A DNA stretch of 64,000 bases from Paramecium pentaurelia (Eukaryota; Ciliophora; Oligohymenophorea; Peniculida; Parameciidae). Positions 38,806-49,530 of this stretch are shown one piece after another. Each line of letters starts with the position of its first letter. Position 1 is the first letter of the stretch. Location: assembly GCA_905183005.1 (NCBI GenBank), contig CAJJDO010000048.1, positions 231,498 to 295,497 of the forward strand, in the 5' to 3' direction. Under the pieces are notes generated by a model that saw nothing but the letters and a program-made list of their open reading frames with translations, was not told where the DNA came from and searched no databases. Both the position numbers and the translations under genes were made by a program.

Positions 38806-39285
38806 NNNNNNNNNNNNNNNNNNNNNNNNNNNNNNNNNNNNNNNNNNNNNNNNNNNNNNNNNNNNNNNNNNNNNNNNNNNNNNNNNNNNNNNNNNNNNNN
38901 NNNNNNNNNNNNNNNNNNNNNNNNNNNNNNNNNNNNNNNNNNNNNNNNNNNNNNNNNNNNNNNNNNNNNNNNNNNNNNNNNNNNNNNNNNNNNNNNNNNN
39001 NNNNNNNNNNNNNNNNNNNNNNNNNNNNNNNNNNNNNNNNNNNNNNNNNNNNNNNNNNNNNNNNNNNNNNNNNNNNNNNNNNNNNNNNNNNNNNNNNNNN
39101 NNNNNNNNNNNNNNNNNNNNNNNNNNNNNNNNNNNNNNNNNNNNNNNNNNNNNNNNNNNNNNNNNNNNNNNNNNNNNNNNNNNNNNNNNNNNNNNNNNNN
39201 NNNNNNNNNNNNNNNNNNNNNNNNNNNNNNNNNNNNNNNNNNNNNNNNNNNNNNNNNNNNNNNNNNNNNNNNNNNNNNNNNNNNN
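38806..39285. other. Assembly gap (480 N)
   Basis: Run of 480 undetermined bases. Both flanks carry the same 932-bp sequence, so the true gap may be absent or of different size. An open frame reported through the Ns is meaningless. Confidence 0.99.
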
Positions 39286-40217
39286 ATCATATGACTATTA
39301 GTCTTAATCTAGAAATGAAAATTATTCAGATTCCTATTCTTATAATCATACAAATAGAAGTTACAGACCAAGTAGAATTTAATCAAGAAATTCAAGAGAA
39401 TTTTAAAAATATCAAGAGGATTCTTCTTAGTTATAATTGCCTAATTTTCGTATAAAATCAACACCAAGAGAATATTAAATTCCATATAGAACAAAAAGAT
39501 ATCATCTGAATGTTTCACGCATAAAAGTCCTTTTTTTATATATTTTAGCATACATAAGATGGAGTAGAAACTATAGGTATTATTATATATCTTATGATAA
39601 GGTAAAAAAGAGTTCTAAAATTATAATAATTGAAATAAATTAGATAGAAATATACAAAATGTCTTGAAACAATTTCTAATTAAGATGTACTATTATGTAA
39701 AGGTATTATTAAATAATGGATTTGTAATATTATAGATCCATTAATTAAATCATGTTCTACAAAATAATTTATATTACAATCAAATGAAAATTCAAAAAAT
39801 CCAAATAGTGAAAATTCTATTTAATGTAGACAAAATTAATTGATGTTATTAACAAATTAAATACTGAATAATATGGAAAAATTTACAGAAAAAGATAAAA
39901 TTCCAGAATTATTTTAAACTTCATTATTTTTATCATTATTTAAAAGTTAAAATATTAAAGCTCCATTATTTGTTGCTAAAAGAACTAAATATTATACAAA
40001 AAATACTATTAAAATTGGAATTTATTAAGAAAAAATGATTATAAGTGAATATTTCATTTTTAGATTATTGATATCTAATTTAATTGAATCTTCAAATAAT
40101 ATGATTTATTAAAATATAAATCATAAAATGTAATGTAAATTTATTATTCTTGCTATTATGGGAATATTATAAATTTTATATTAAGATTACTTTTCAGAAT
40201 TAAAATAATTAGATTAA
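39286..40217 (+). repeat. Direct repeat, copy 2 (932 bp)
   Basis: Starts exactly at the end of the gap and repeats 37874-38805. After 40217 the sequence is unique to this side and carries the end of the array gene. Confidence 0.95.
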
Positions 40218-40433
40218 CCTTCGACTGAACTTTTTTAGCGAAGAATTAAAATTAGTAAATAATAAGATATATCCATTATAATTGATGATAATATTGATTA
40301 AGAAGAATCACTCATATTTGGACTTCATTCTAAAAAACATTTTGAAAATTTAATGGAAAAAAATTAAGAATGGCTTTAAGAAATTTGTTTAAAATTTGCA
40401 AAGATTTTAAATAATCTACATTCAATTTTATGA
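39286..40433 (+). CDS. Tandem-array family protein, copy D (3' part after gap)
   Basis: Repeats the interior of copy D and then continues to the natural C-terminus: DDNIDQEESLIFGLHSKKHF, then ENLMEKNQEWLQEI and a final KILNNLHSIL before TGA at 40431. These match the C-terminal motifs of copies B and C in order. If the 932-bp duplication is an assembly artefact, 37403-38805 followed by 40218-40433 is one intact gene of about 560 codons. If it is real, this is a 5'-truncated second copy. Confidence 0.75.
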
Positions 40434-40500
40434 TTATATTATATTTGTAAATATTTATTTATTTATTAACTTCATTATTATTAATAATATATTTTAAAAA

Positions 40501-40752
40501 ATGAGAAAATAAATATTAAATTTTGTATTTAGTAAAGGATTTGTAAGAAGAAGAAATTTATGGTATGTTGCATTTATTACTCCATTTATTTTATTTTTAA
40601 CTGAAATTGAATCATAAAAAGTAGAATTAATAGCTTAATTGGCTTGGAGAAAAAGATTTGCTTATTCTTAATTTAATTCAACATAATTAAATTGTTCTAA
40701 GGAAGAATTTTCAATTATCGACCATAAAATTAAAATGAATAATCCAAAATGA
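40501..40752 (+). CDS. Small conserved protein, 83 aa, left-arm copy
   Basis: 84-codon intronless frame: MRKQILNFVFSKGFVRRRNL, one hydrophobic segment (WYVAFITPFILFLTEI), then a basic helix. An almost identical frame exists on the opposite strand at 48285-48536 in the inverted repeat, with the same length and start. Its preservation in both arms supports coding, though flanking non-coding DNA in the arms is equally conserved, so this is not proof. It ends 26 bp from the actin stop (convergent). Possibly a single-pass mitochondrial or membrane protein; unrecognised. Confidence 0.55.
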
Positions 40753-40778
40753 ATATTATTTATATTAATTATTATATA

Positions 40779-41966
40779 TCAAATACAGATACATTTTCTG
40801 TGGACAATGGTTGAACCACTTTCATCATATTCAGATTTTTTAATCCATTTATCTTAGAAACCCGATAATGAAGATAAAATTGATCCACCAATCCAGACTG
40901 ACAATTTCCTTTCATATGGGGCAACAACTTTGACTTTCATTTATTTTGGTGCAAGTAATGTTAATTCTTTATTCAATCTTTCTGGTATTCCTGTGAGCAT
41001 TGTTGTACCTCCTGACATGATAATATTTCGAAAACTAATATATAAATTAAAAATCGTTACAGATCCTCTCTTACATAATAATCACATTTCATAATAGATT
41101 AGAAAGTTAATTCATGGATACCTGAAATTTCAAGACCAATAAAGGATGGTTTGAACAGTAATTCAGGGCATCTGAATCTTTAGTTTTAGATAACTATAAC
41201 GTTTCCATCTGGTAATTTACAAGGTCTGTTGTTTGCAGTGCTTTCTTTATATTTCTTCATTTCTTCTTCATAATCAAGAGCAACATAACAAAATTTCTCT
41301 TTGATGTCTTTGACAGTTTCCATTTCAAATGGTGATTTGAATTAAACACCCTATTCCTCCAAGATTTTAATCAAATATTTTGTACAATCTCTTCCTGAAC
41401 AATCAATCCTAAGAACTGAATCTTAAAGGAAATAACCTTCAGCAATTGGGACTGTATGCGTAACACCCTCCCCAGAATCTAAAACAATACCAGTTAATCT
41501 TCCTGAAGCATAAAGTGAGAGCACTGCTTGAATAGCAATGTAAGATGATGGCACATTAAATTTTTCGAATAAGATTTATATCAACTTTTCTCTATTTTCT
41601 TTTGGATTCATTGGAGCTTCAGTTAAAAGAACTGGGTGATCTTCTGGTATAACTCTCAATTCATTGAAGAATGCATGATGCCAAACTTTTTCCATATCTA
41701 TATAATTTATATACACATTGTATACCATCCTAATTATTGACAATACCTTTATCAATTGGGTAATTTAATTCTAAAACATCTTGTTTAGCCCAAGCCTCAT
41801 CTCCAACATAAGCTATCTCTTTATCCATTCCTTTTAAATTTCCTTAATCTTTAGATCTTCCAACAATTGCAGGGAAGCAGCATTTTGGAGTATCATCTCC
41901 TGCAATACCTGCTTTGCAATATGCTTATCCATTATCAATAACAACTGCTGGCTTTTTATAATCCAT
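40779..41966 (-). CDS. Divergent actin, left-arm copy
   Basis: Actin family ATPase. Landmarks: VVIDNGQAYCKAGIAGDD (phosphate loop 1, where conventional actin has DNGSG), CCFPAIVGR, YVGDEAWAKQDVLELNYPI, VWHHAFFNELRVIPEDHPVL, LTEAPMNPKENREKL, VLDSGEGVTHTVPIAEGYFL (phosphate loop 2), MKCDYYVREDLFRNIIMSGG and TTMLTGIPERL, and ending EYDESGSTIVHRKCICI. The D-loop region (residues about 38-50) is shortened and unlike conventional actin. Introns of about 28 nt (after NNQD) and 26 nt (after VREDL). Length about 376 aa, normal for actin. Divergent features suggest a specialised ciliate actin isoform. Paired with the copy at 47081. Confidence 0.93.
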
Positions 41967-42981
41967 TTTTTTGCTAATAAATAAAAGATATTATTGATTA
42001 AGATGATAAATATTTACCTTTTCTAGATAAATTAAATCTATTAAATTTTATCACATAAACCAAAAAATATTTATTAATTATAAAATATTATGTATAATAC
42101 ACAACCTCCTTCATATCAACTTTGATATATATTCATTATTTAACTAAATCATACACACTTATTTAAAACTCAGTGTATATTATATTCAATAAACAAAAGA
42201 ATAGAAATTAATAGAATATATTCATCTTTATCTAAATCTTTTTTTTAATTTAATTTTTAGATCTACAAAAATGGAATTAAAATGATAAAATTAAAAGTGA
42301 AAATGATTATATTCATTAATTATGGTTTTAGGATTATTAGGATAGAATATTTATTAATTTGTTAAAAAAATATATAACAAGAAGGAAATAAAATTAATAT
42401 GTGATTAATTTAAGAATTTTATATTTTTTATTTAGTAGTGTTTTAAGAGTGTAAACTATAAATCAATATTTAATTAATAGAAAAATATAATTATTAATTT
42501 CCCTTTAATAAAGATCATTTATAAATTTATACAATTTATATTTTGAATAATAATAGATTTGTTATTATAATATATTTCAATAATGATAAATTTATAAAAA
42601 AGTCTATTATTTAATTTATAATTTTTATTTTAATTATTTTTATTTATCTATCATTACTTAAATTATGTATATATGAAAATATAAGAGTTCAATTAATCAT
42701 ATTAAAACAAGTTAATTAATTGCCATTAGCTAGATAATACAAGATAAATTATTTATTAAATTATATAATTAATCTATACTAATATTTATATAAAATATTA
42801 TTTACTATTATTCCTTTAATTATTTTATTTTTAATAAATAATTATAAAATGATATCAATATTGAGATCAAATTTGAATTGATTTAAATATAACTATATAC
42901 TATATTAATTAAGTAGTATGAAGTATAGAAGTTTAATTGATAAAAAATAATTATTCTTAAAATTAATTGATAGAGTGAGTT
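41967..42981. other. Spacer: actin upstream region and one-arm-only segment
   Basis: About 1 kb, very AT-rich, no readable gene. Positions 41967-42180 and 42789-42845 have counterparts near the other actin gene; the about 610 bp in between (42179-42788) has none. It presumably contains the actin promoter. Confidence 0.6.
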
Positions 42982-45900
42982 TCAACGAACTTTGGATCTT
43001 TATGTCCAATATCCTATTTATTGTTCTTATTATTATATAAGTTTATTTAAGTTAACTTTAATTTCTAATCTCCTAATAGGAGAAGGAGCCATTGAGGGAT
43101 TTGAAAGGGATCTAAGAAGCATTGATGGAGAACAAGTGCTTTTATAAATTTAAATTATAATACTTTTAAACTGTTGTTGGCGATGACATTTAAGATGGAT
43201 TTTTTTTGATTTATTTTGGCTTCCTATTAAATTTAATAAATTACTAGATAGACTTGATATTTTTTCTTTTTTTCATTTTCTTTTTCAAATGTACATGATT
43301 AAGCTGGACCAGTTTAAGGATGAGATACTACACTTTTGTAAGATGCATGAAATTAATAATTGTCAGATTTATTTTTTGATTTCTTCATATTTGAGATTAA
43401 TTTAAGTAGCATTTCATCAGTAATTTATTTTTTTGATGAACCTACATCTCCTCTATTTGTAGCAATACCACAACTAGAACCAAAAGCAGCAGCATTACGG
43501 ATTTCATTACGTTCTGTTAATATTTCCTTCACTTAAAAACGTTTTTACAAAATTTAATCATATTTTTTCATTAAAGATTAAATGCTTGTTGACTTATTAT
43601 TTGGAACTGTAGTAGCTGAAGATTTAGCACTTTCTTAAAGTTTCAAAGGTGGAATAGGAATTTTAGGTTACTAAGGCTATTAAATTGATTAATTTTTCTT
43701 TTTATTTGTACTTGATGAAGGTTTCTTTTTAAAAGGTATTTTTGTAATTGATGATAATTAACGAGATGTTTATGTATTAATTTCACAAATGATATTATCT
43801 ATATCCTAATCATTTTCACAATTATATAATTTATTTTGATCATTAGATATATTAAGAATAGGTAATTAAACATTAGTTTTATTTTTTGATTATGATTACT
43901 ATAATGCAGTTTATGAAATGTCATAGATGTTATGCGATTTGCTGTCCCATGATATTTGTTCCTTGGGATAGGAACTAAATAAGTATGTCATACTACTCAG
44001 ATACAGATTCAACATAGTTTTCACTAAAAATATGATCTGGAATCATTTTTTTAGTAATTGGTTGTTGATTCTAATTATTTTATGCTTTTTATTGTAATTT
44101 TAACAATTTATTTATTCTCTTCTCCATAAATTTATGAGCATTTACTTTACATAAATTGGGCTATGGCATCTTAAAAAAAGATTTAATCAAAATAAATCAA
44201 TTACTTTATTTTACTCATAGTAAAAATCGCTAAGTAATTTAATTCTTGGGTCTTGTTCCTCTCTTTTATAAAATCGCTTCATATATTCATTTTCATCATG
44301 TAAATATAATTAGTCTTTAAATAGAATGACATGATCTACAGGAACATTAGCTAAAATTTCTGTAATAGGTTTGGCAAAATAAAAATTGAACTACTCAAAA
44401 TATCTATAATTTCATATCTATCAAAATACTTCTCATGTATTTATTTCTAGATAAATTTGTTCTGATTAATCTTACAAAATTTACAATTAAGATTGTGTAG
44501 TTGGTTATTCATTAAATTCAAAAATAAATATTCAAATTATATTAATTTTTCTTAACAATATATTTAATCAAAATTTAGAATACTTTATCTAATTCATTTC
44601 TTTATCTTTTAGCTCTTTTTCAATTTCTAATTTTCTGATATTTTTTTCTCTTTCTATTAAATTCTATCTTTCATCATTTCTATAATAAATTTAAATTAAT
44701 TACTCAATCATTAACTTTCTTTACTTTTATTCTTCTTCTATTAATTCTTACATTCTTCTCTTCATCTCTAAATCTTATTAGATTTCATTTAATCTTTAAT
44801 TAATCTCTAATTATTTCATTAAATGTTCTCCAGCCTTCTCTTCTTAAAATATTCTTATTCTTCTCTCCCTCAATCTTTATGCTTCAACTTAACTCTGAGA
44901 TTTTCTTTCAAATTAATATTTAATTAATTATTCTTTACTAGCATCTACTATTGCTTTATTCTAAATTCTATAAAATTAATTAATACAATTTAAAATTAAT
45001 GAATTTTATCCTCTTTCTCTTTATTGATTTTATTTTAATATTCCTCAAAAACTTTATTATATTTCTCAATATAAGCAAACTTTTTCTTTTCTTTATTTTC
45101 GAATTTATCTCTTCTTTATATATCCTAACTTACTAGAATTTACTTAAAATAATAAGGAATTTTACATTTGCTCTTTCAATCTTTATTTATTTTAGTTAAC
45201 TCTATCTTTACAACTATTATTTAGTCCATTCTTTTGATTCTTCTATGTATTTTAACTTATGCAAATTTTATAATTCTTTCTTTTCTGATTATTCTTTTTA
45301 TATTGTATTAAATTTGTCTTTGTCATTTAAGGCTCCCATAGACTTATGTAAAATCTTTTAAAAATGTTCTTCCTTCTATTATTTTTATTATTATTGGAAA
45401 TCTTTTAATAATGACATCTATTTTTATAATAATAATTCTTTTCTTGACATCTTTGTTTCTAAAGTAACTTATCTTTTCATTTAATCCTATGATACTCTTA
45501 TTTTATGTAATTAAAGTCGTTTTGAATTATCTTCCTCTTATTCTTTCAATATTCTAGATTACCATTATTAAAATTCTTCAAGATTCATTTCAGCCTTCTT
45601 TTATTTAACATCTATATCATATCTGAATTTTTAAAATTCTTTTTCATCTTCAATTAACTTTTTCTATATATTATATTATTTTTCTATCCATTTTTAATTA
45701 TGTGATTAAATTTATTAATCTCTTTATGCTCGGTAAAACTAAAAACTACTTTGATACATTTTTGTTTAACCATCACTTGTACTTGATAATAATCCACCTG
45801 TTTAAGCCATATTATCAATTGGTGCAGTATTTGGTTTTATGTTTGGTTAACTTTGAATTCGTAAGAATCTTTATGATTTCTATTTTAATTATTCTAATTT

Positions 45901-46218
45901 ATCTATTTCAAACATAATGGAATTTATATGCATATCAATATCTTTGATTAAATTCTAACAATTCATATTGCTATTTTCATATGGTTCTACATCTTTCCTT
46001 AATAACCCAAACTATATAATTGTAATTATTACATCTTAAACAAGAGAAATTCTCTTTTCTATTTTAGATTGTGATATTTTATTAATTTATTTAATTTTAT
46101 CTAAATCATCCCACTTGAATCCATCAATGTACAGCAAATGAGTTATTGATTTATCATGTTCTAATTCCACAATATTAAGTTTCTTTAATTCATCATATCG
46201 TTCTAGCAGTTGTTCCAT
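42982..46218 (-). CDS. Large coiled-coil protein (possibly two abutting genes)
   Basis: Starts MEQLLERYDELKKLNIVELE. N-terminal globular part to about residue 150 (KWDDLDKIKQINKISQSK), long coiled coil, then a compact conserved-looking segment: EILANVPVDHVILFKDQLYL, HDENEYMKRFYKREEQDPRI, KLLSDFYYEQNK. Read straight, a TGA at 44187 would end the protein and a new ATG (MPQPNLCKVNAHKFMEKR) follows at 44169. A 35-nt GTAATT...TTTAAG segment at 44170-44204 could be an intron that joins both in frame, and I prefer that because the joined text reads as one continuous domain. The C-terminal third is S/P/K-rich and disordered (NPSMAPSPIRRLEIKV) with stop at 42982. Several introns needed; function unknown. 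Confidence 0.65.
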
Positions 46219-46294
46219 TATATCTCCAAATAAAATAATAAATTAATAATTCAATATAAAATTGTGGAAAAACAGACAAATCATTAATTAAATT

Positions 46295-46729
46295 TCATAA
46301 AATATAGTTTAGCAATTCTAATACAAATTATTTAAGGATTTAAATATTCTTTTCAATCATCTTTCTTTTCCCTTAATTCTTTATCTAATTATATTAATTC
46401 ACCTGATTAGAATCTTAATCTCTCAATATTATTTTATTAATCATAACTTCAATTTTATATTTTTTAAAAGTGATTAAACCTTTATCAACTAATTTTTACA
46501 TTATTTTACTGATTTATTCTTTAAATTGATATTAATATCTTTCTATAATCCAATTTATTTAATTAGATTTTTTATTATTAAAAAGATCTTTACTTTATTA
46601 ATTCTATGTATATAAATATAATTTCTTTTAAATTAAGTCTATTTATACCTTTTTGATGTGAGTTAATTGTTTTTGTTAGAAATCAAAAAAAAATTAAGAA
46701 ATTTACCTATTCTCTTAATTAATAATCAT
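46295..46729 (-). CDS. Small coiled-coil protein, 144 aa
   Basis: Uninterrupted 145-codon frame, MIINQENRQISQFFFDFQQK to ELLNYIL and TGA at 46295. Helical and basic throughout (KEQISKIMQKLVDKGLITFK). No known family. It is on the same strand as and 76 bp upstream of the large coiled-coil gene, so it could be an upstream exon of it, but its own stop and the next gene's clear ATG argue for a separate gene. Confidence 0.6.
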
Positions 46730-47080
46730 ATTTTTCAATATTAAAATATCAATTTCACAAACTATTCTCATTATCACAATAACCAAGCATTAGTTTGTGG
46801 CAACATCATTTAATCTTTTTTTATTAATTGATCATGATTATTTATTAAAAATAAGATAATTAAAGGAATAATAGTAAATAATATTTTATATACTGAGTTT
46901 AAATAGTATGTATGATTTAGTTAAATATTAAATTTATATCAAAGTTGATATTAAGTAGGTTTTGTATTATACAGAATATATTATAATTAATAAATATATT
47001 CTATATATTTGATAAGGTTGATTTAATTTAAATATTTTTCATCTTAATCAAATGATAACTTTTATTTATTTGAAAACATA
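46730..47080. other. Spacer between divergent genes, partly in inverted repeat
   Basis: 350 bp AT-rich, no gene. From about 46835 it corresponds to the region upstream of the left-arm actin gene. Confidence 0.6.
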
Positions 47081-48258
47081 TGTATTAAGAAAACCCAGCA
47101 GTTGTTATTGATAATGGTTAAACATATTGCAAAGTAGGTATTGCAGGAGATGATGCTCCAAAAGGCTGTTTCCCTGCAGTTGTTGGAAGACCTAAACATT
47201 AATTTATGGCTGTTATGAACAGCTAAAAATATGTTGGAGATGAGGCTTTGGCAAAGAGAGGTATTTTAGAATTAAATTACCCAAATTATATAGGTAGTGT
47301 CAATAATTGGGATGGTATACAATGTGTATATAAATAATATAGATATGGAAAAAGTTTGGCATCATGCATTATTTAATGAATTGAGAGTTTCACCAAAAGA
47401 TCACCCAACACTTTTGACTGAAGCTCCATTGAATCCAAAAGAAAATAGTGAAAAGATGACATAAATATTTTTCGAAAAATTCAATGTGCCATCATTTTAT
47501 GTTGCTATTCAAGCAGTGCTCTCAATTTATGCTTCAGGAAGAATAACTGGTATTGCTGTTCATTCTGGAGATGGTGTTTCACAAATAGTTCCAATTTATG
47601 AAGGTTATGCACTTCAAGATTCTTTTCTTAGAATTAATTTTTCAGGAAGAGACTGTACACAATATTTGGTTAAAATCTTTGAGGAATTGGGTGTTTAATT
47701 CACAAAATATGAAATGGAAACAGTCAAAGACATCAAAGAGAAATTGTGTTATGTTGCTCTTGATTATGAAGAGGAAATGAAGAAATATAAAGAAAGTGCT
47801 TCTAATAACAGACCTTATGAATTACCAGATGGAAATGTTATCGTTATCTAAAACTAAAGATTCAGATGCCCTGAATTACTGTTCAAACCATCCTTTTTTG
47901 GTCTGGAAATTTCAGGTATTCATGAGTTAACATTCAAATCAATTATGAAATGTGATTATTACGTCAGAAAGGATCTGTAATCATTTTAAATTTATATATT
48001 AGTTTTCAAAATATTGTCATGTCTGGGGGTACAACAATGTTCCCAGGAATCGCAGAAAGATTGAGTAAAGAATTAACATCACTTGCACCAAAATAAATGA
48101 AAGTCAAAGTTGTTGCAACACCTGAAAGGAAATTGTCAGTCTGGATTGGTGGATCAATTTTATCATCATTATCAACATTCTTAGATAAATGTATTACAAG
48201 ATCTGAATATGATGAAAGTGGTTCAACCATTGTCCACAGAAAATGTATCTGTATTTGA
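47081..48258 (+). CDS. Divergent actin, right-arm copy
   Basis: Complete actin reading frame with two introns at the same positions as its partner: 47315-47342 and 47977-48002. Landmarks: VVIDNGQTYCKVGIAGDD, CFPAVVGRP, YVGDEALAKRGILELNYP, VWHHALFNELRVSPKDHP, LTEAPLNPKENSEKM, GIAVHSGDGVSQIVPIYEGY, MKCDYYVRKDL, IVMSGGTTMFPGIAERL and EYDESGSTIVHRKCICI. Compared with the left copy, the phosphate-loop 2 aspartate context is changed (LDSGEGVT versus VHSGDGVS): the D of the canonical LDSG is H here, a residue normally close to the nucleotide. The D-loop is again non-canonical and differs between copies. About 373 aa. Confidence 0.92.
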
Positions 48259-48284
48259 TATATAATAATTAATATAAATAATAT

Positions 48285-48536
48285 TCATTTTGGATTATTC
48301 ATTTTAATTTTATGGTCAATAATTGAAAATTCTTCTTTAGAACAATTTAATTATGTTGAATTAAATTAAGAATAAGCAAATCTTTTTCTCCAAGCCAATT
48401 AAGCTATTAATTCTACTTTTTATGATTCAATTTCAGTTAAAAATAAAATAAATGGAGTGATAAATGCAACATACCATAAATTTCTTCTTCTTACAAATCC
48501 TTTACTAAATACAAAATTTAATATTTATTTTCTCAT
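48285..48536 (-). CDS. Small conserved protein, 83 aa, right-arm copy
   Basis: Mirror copy of 40501-40752, same length, start and stop, with only a few base differences. One hydrophobic segment near residues 21-36. See the left-arm copy for description. Confidence 0.55.
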
Positions 48537-48603
48537 TATTTAAAATATATTATTAATAATAATGAAGTTAATAAATAAATAAATATTTACAAATATAATA
48601 TAA

Positions 48604-49098
48604 TCATAAAATTGAATGTAGATTATTTAAAATCCTTGCAAATTTTAAACAAATTTCTTAAAGCCATTCTTAATTTTTTTCCATTAAATTTTCAAAATGT
48701 TTTTTAGAATGAAGTCCAAATATGAGTGATTCTTCTTAATCAATATTATCATCAATTATAATGGATATATCTTATTATTTACTAATTTTAATTCTTCTTT
48801 AAAAAAGTTCAGTCGAAGATTAATCTAATTATTTTAATTCTGAAAAGTAATCTTAATATAAAATTTATAATATTCCCATAATAGCAAGAATAATAAATTT
48901 ACATTACATTTTATGATTTATATTTTAATAAATCATATTATTTGAAGATTCAATTAAATTAGATATCAATAATCTAAAAATGAAATATTCACTTATAATC
49001 ATTTTTTCTTAATAAATTCCAATTTTAATAGTATTTTTTGTATAATATTTAGTTCTTTTAGCAACAAATAATGGAGCTTTAATATTTTAACTTTTAAA
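48604..49098 (-). pseudogene. Truncated array-family gene (C-terminal part)
   Basis: Reads LFVAKRTKYYTKNTIKI through to KILNNLHSIL and TGA at 48604, nearly identical to the end of copy D. The 5' part is missing: similarity stops at 49098, next to an undetermined base. Sequence beyond (49100 on) is unrelated to copy D. Either a truncated duplicate or an artefact of assembly at the N. Confidence 0.75.
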
Positions 49099-49099
49099 N
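49099..49099. other. Single undetermined base
   Basis: The base is n. It marks exactly where similarity of the right arm to the left arm ends, so it may be a contig junction. Confidence 0.95.
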
Positions 49100-49530
49100 T
49101 AAATTAAAAGTAAGGAGACCTTTCATTGACAATTTTTGACAATGCATCAAATCTATTGTTAGCATCTATTTTTCTTTCTAGAGTTTTTAAAGTTAAAGAC
49201 TTCTAGCATGTTTTCACTATTATTTCTCTATAAATATATGCTTGATTATTCTATATAAAAGTGGAAGTTCTATATAATGAGCGAATGAAAATAATAATTC
49301 AATGTGGACTTTTTCAAATAATAAAAACAATTTTATATTATGCTCTAGGCAAACCCCAAATAGATTATAAGCATCATTATAAATTTTTAAATATTTTTAT
49401 AAATTAAAAATATTTAAAAATTTAAATTCAAATTATTTTGACATTTCATAGAAGTGAATATGCATGAATAAAGAATGCAATAATAAAATTAGAAATTTAA
49501 TATATTAATTATATTTATAAATTCATTTAT
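49100..49530. other. Spacer
   Basis: About 430 bp AT-rich sequence, no gene recognised on either strand. Confidence 0.5.

Larger units (their letters stand above)
39939..42180 (+). repeat. Inverted repeat, left arm
   Basis: Reverse-complement counterpart of 46885-49098. Contains, outer to inner, the 3' end of array copy D, the 83-aa ORF, an actin gene and about 200 bp of its upstream region. Outer parts (39939-40780) are nearly identical to the other arm; inside actin the similarity is patchy. Confidence 0.9.
46885..49098 (-). repeat. Inverted repeat, right arm
   Basis: Inverted counterpart of 39939-42180. It carries an actin gene, the 83-aa ORF and a 5'-truncated array-gene end, in mirror order. 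The outer end coincides with the single undetermined base at 49099. Confidence 0.9.

Noticed and set aside
38802..39290. 162-codon open frame on the minus strand
   Set aside because: It consists of undetermined bases only.
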